A DNA stretch of 7,268 nucleotides from Candidatus Aminicenantota bacterium (lineage in GTDB: Bacteria > Acidobacteriota > Aminicenantia > Aminicenantales > Aminicenantaceae): the NCBI GenBank assembly GCA_030673995.1, contig DAOUYU010000088.1:1-7268 (forward strand). Reading direction: 5' to 3'. Shown here one piece after another: positions 6,531 to 7,268 of the stretch (positions are counted from its first letter, which is position 1; the number at the start of each line of letters is the position of its first letter). Position numbers and translations under genes: made by a program. Under the pieces are notes generated by a model. That model worked only from the letters and a program-made list of their open reading frames with translations, was not told the DNA's origin and made no database searches.

Positions 6531-6618
6531 AGGATTAAGGATTAAGGATTAAGGAGTAAGGATTAGGGGAGAAGCTCATGGCTCATAGTAAGGAGTAAGG
6601 GATAAGGATTAAGGATTA
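6531..6618 (+). repeat. Heptanucleotide tandem repeat (AGGATTA)n in two blocks
   Basis: The first block (6531-6565) has five consecutive heptamers: AGGATTA three times, AGGAGTA, AGGATTA. The second block (6591-6618) has four: AGGAGTA, AGGGATA, AGGATTA, AGGATTA. The 25-bp spacer between them contains the second copy of the 13-mer GGGAGAAGCTCAT and is out of register with the 7-bp period. The array fills much of the 181-bp gap after the polyprenyl synthase gene and stops 30 bases before the CYTH start. It resembles the short tandem heptamer repeats known from some cyanobacterial and other bacterial intergenic regions. Function is unknown; slippage-generated sequence or spacing control of the downstream gene are possibilities. 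Confidence 0.85.
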
Positions 6619-6636
6619 AAAAACCGGAGGCTCTTT

Positions 6637-6643
6637 GGAAGGG
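6637..6643 (+). promoter_or_regulatory. Shine-Dalgarno of the CYTH gene
   Basis: GGAAGGG lies 5 bases before the ATG at 6649. A better core, GGAGG at 6626-6630, is 18 bases away, too far for that start. No clear promoter was seen in the purine-rich gap upstream. Confidence 0.5.
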
Positions 6644-6648
6644 AATTT

Positions 6649-7176
6649 ATGGTCGAAATAGAAGTAAAAGTCAGAATTAAAGATATAAAAGCCATCAAGG
6701 AAAGAATCTTACACCGTGGTGCCAGGCTGGAGAAAGAGCGTTTTTATGAAGAAAACACTCTCTATGATTTCCCTTCACAAGCCCTTTACAAAAAACAACA
6801 CGCATTACGACTTCGCAAGATGAATAAAAAAATCTTTTTAACCTTCAAAGGCCCCCCTCAAAAATCCAGAAAATTCAAAATCAGAGAGGAGTACGAGACA
6901 GAAGTAAAAAACGAAAAACAATTGAGAAAAATATTGAAATCCTTAGGGCTAATCCCGGTCTTCAATTATCAAAAACACAGGGCCGTTTTCAGGAAAAAAC
7001 GTTTGAAAATTTGCCTGGATGAGACGTCAATCGGGAATTTTATCGAGTTGGAGGGTGAAAGAAACGATATCGTAAAATTCGCTAAAGATTTAGGTATCTC
7101 AAAAACAGAGTTCATCAAACTGGATTACATCCAGCTTATGAAAAAGGAAATGGGGAAACAGGAGATGAACACATAA
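6649..7176 (+). CDS. CYTH-domain protein (class IV adenylate cyclase / triphosphatase family)
   Basis: A 175-residue single CYTH domain, a tunnel-fold cytoplasmic enzyme that binds triphosphates with divalent metal. The defining ExExK is E3-I-E5-V-K7 at the very start, confirming the ATG at 6649. The basic and acidic residues that line the tunnel follow in order: R54 and R56 in ALRLRK, K67 in LTFKGP, R79 with E80, E81, E83 and E85 in IREEYETEV, K109 and R111 in QKHRAVF, D124 in CLDE, and E133 and E135 in FIELEG. Annotation pipelines often call such proteins CyaB or class IV adenylate cyclase. Thiamine-triphosphatase or inorganic triphosphatase activity is equally possible, and many homologues are uncharacterised. 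The protein is very lysine-rich. It follows the heptamer array and converges with the - strand gene at the window end, with 11 bases between stop codons. Confidence 0.9.
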   Translation: MVEIEVKVRIKDIKAIKERILHRGARLEKERFYEENTLYDFPSQALYKKQHALRLRKMNKKIFLTFKGPPQKSRKFKIREEYETEVKNEKQLRKILKSLGLIPVFNYQKHRAVFRKKRLKICLDETSIGNFIELEGERNDIVKFAKDLGISKTEFIKLDYIQLMKKEMGKQEMNT

Positions 7177-7187
7177 GCTCATTACAC

Positions 7188-7268
7188 CTAAGTCTTTTTC
7201 TTCGCTTTCTCTTTGGCCTTCTTCCCTGACTTCTCTTTGGTCTTTTTCTCTACTTTTTCCTCTGCCTT
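7188..7268 (-). CDS. C-terminal end of a lysine-rich protein, unidentified (5' end outside window)
   Basis: Read on the - strand, 26 codons run in from the right edge and end at TAG (7190-7188). They encode an almost pure Lys/Glu/Ala tail (KAEEKVEKKTKEKSGKKAK then EKAKKKT). Such low-complexity basic tails occur on ribosomal proteins, nucleoid-associated or histone H1-like proteins, and some TatA or RNA-binding proteins, so no function is assigned. A second - strand frame is also open here, but the lysine tail is the more protein-like reading. Only the tail is visible. Confidence 0.5.
   Translation of the reverse strand, partial: KAEEKVEKKTKEKSGKKAKEKAKKKT

Noticed and set aside
6298..6552. 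A + strand open frame running from the polyprenyl synthase gene into the heptamer array
   Set aside because: It is out of frame with the conserved C-terminus of the synthase and ends in translated repeat sequence, with no start signal.
6531..6618. CRISPR array or telomere-like end
   Set aside because: Units are 7 bp tandem copies with no unique spacers of constant length, and no cas gene is present. The array sits between chromosomal genes, not at an end.

Overview
The window is an ordinary-looking, gene-dense bacterial chromosome segment of moderate, AT-leaning composition. It carries five complete, well-supported enzyme or domain-family genes on the + strand, one complete secreted-type DUF885 gene on the + strand, and two genes cut by the window edges on the - strand. 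No rRNA, tRNA, CRISPR array, insertion sequence or prophage gene was seen. The CYTH protein, the DUF885 protein and the serine palmitoyltransferase-like enzyme resemble versions I associate with Acidobacteriota or Aminicenantota-like bacteria. That placement is an inference from remembered family resemblance and is not a phylogenetic result.

Left part (1-2648): a truncated alpha-oxoamine synthase, closest in motif to bacterial serine palmitoyltransferase, points left. An extended SDR (NAD(P)-dependent epimerase/reductase type) points right. They share a 107-bp divergent control region, in which the SDR gene has a good sigma70-type promoter placed so that transcription should start at, or within a base or two of, its ATG (a leaderless mRNA). 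A short hairpin plus T9 tract ends the SDR gene. A stand-alone beta-ketoacyl-ACP synthase III with an intact Cys-His-Asn triad follows. Together the three suggest a lipid locus. A sphingoid-base pathway (condensation of serine with an acyl thioester, then ketone reduction, with KAS III affecting the acyl supply) is the leading hypothesis, but it is not proven here.

Middle (2649-4551): a promoter region with two near-identical 20-bp direct repeats, a consensus TATAAT and a strong Shine-Dalgarno leads into a DUF885 protein with an N-terminal hydrophobic segment. The family scaffold is clear, but the position where the HExxPGH metal-binding motif normally sits reads RKVYPGQ, so this may be a pseudoenzyme.

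Right part (4628-7268): a TatD-family metal-dependent hydrolase and a long-chain polyprenyl diphosphate synthase lie 13 bp apart and probably form one transcription unit. A 181-bp gap then holds nine copies of an AGGATTA-type heptamer in two blocks plus a repeated 13-mer. A CYTH-domain triphosphate-binding protein follows. It converges on the lysine-rich C-terminal end of an unidentified - strand gene that runs off the right edge.
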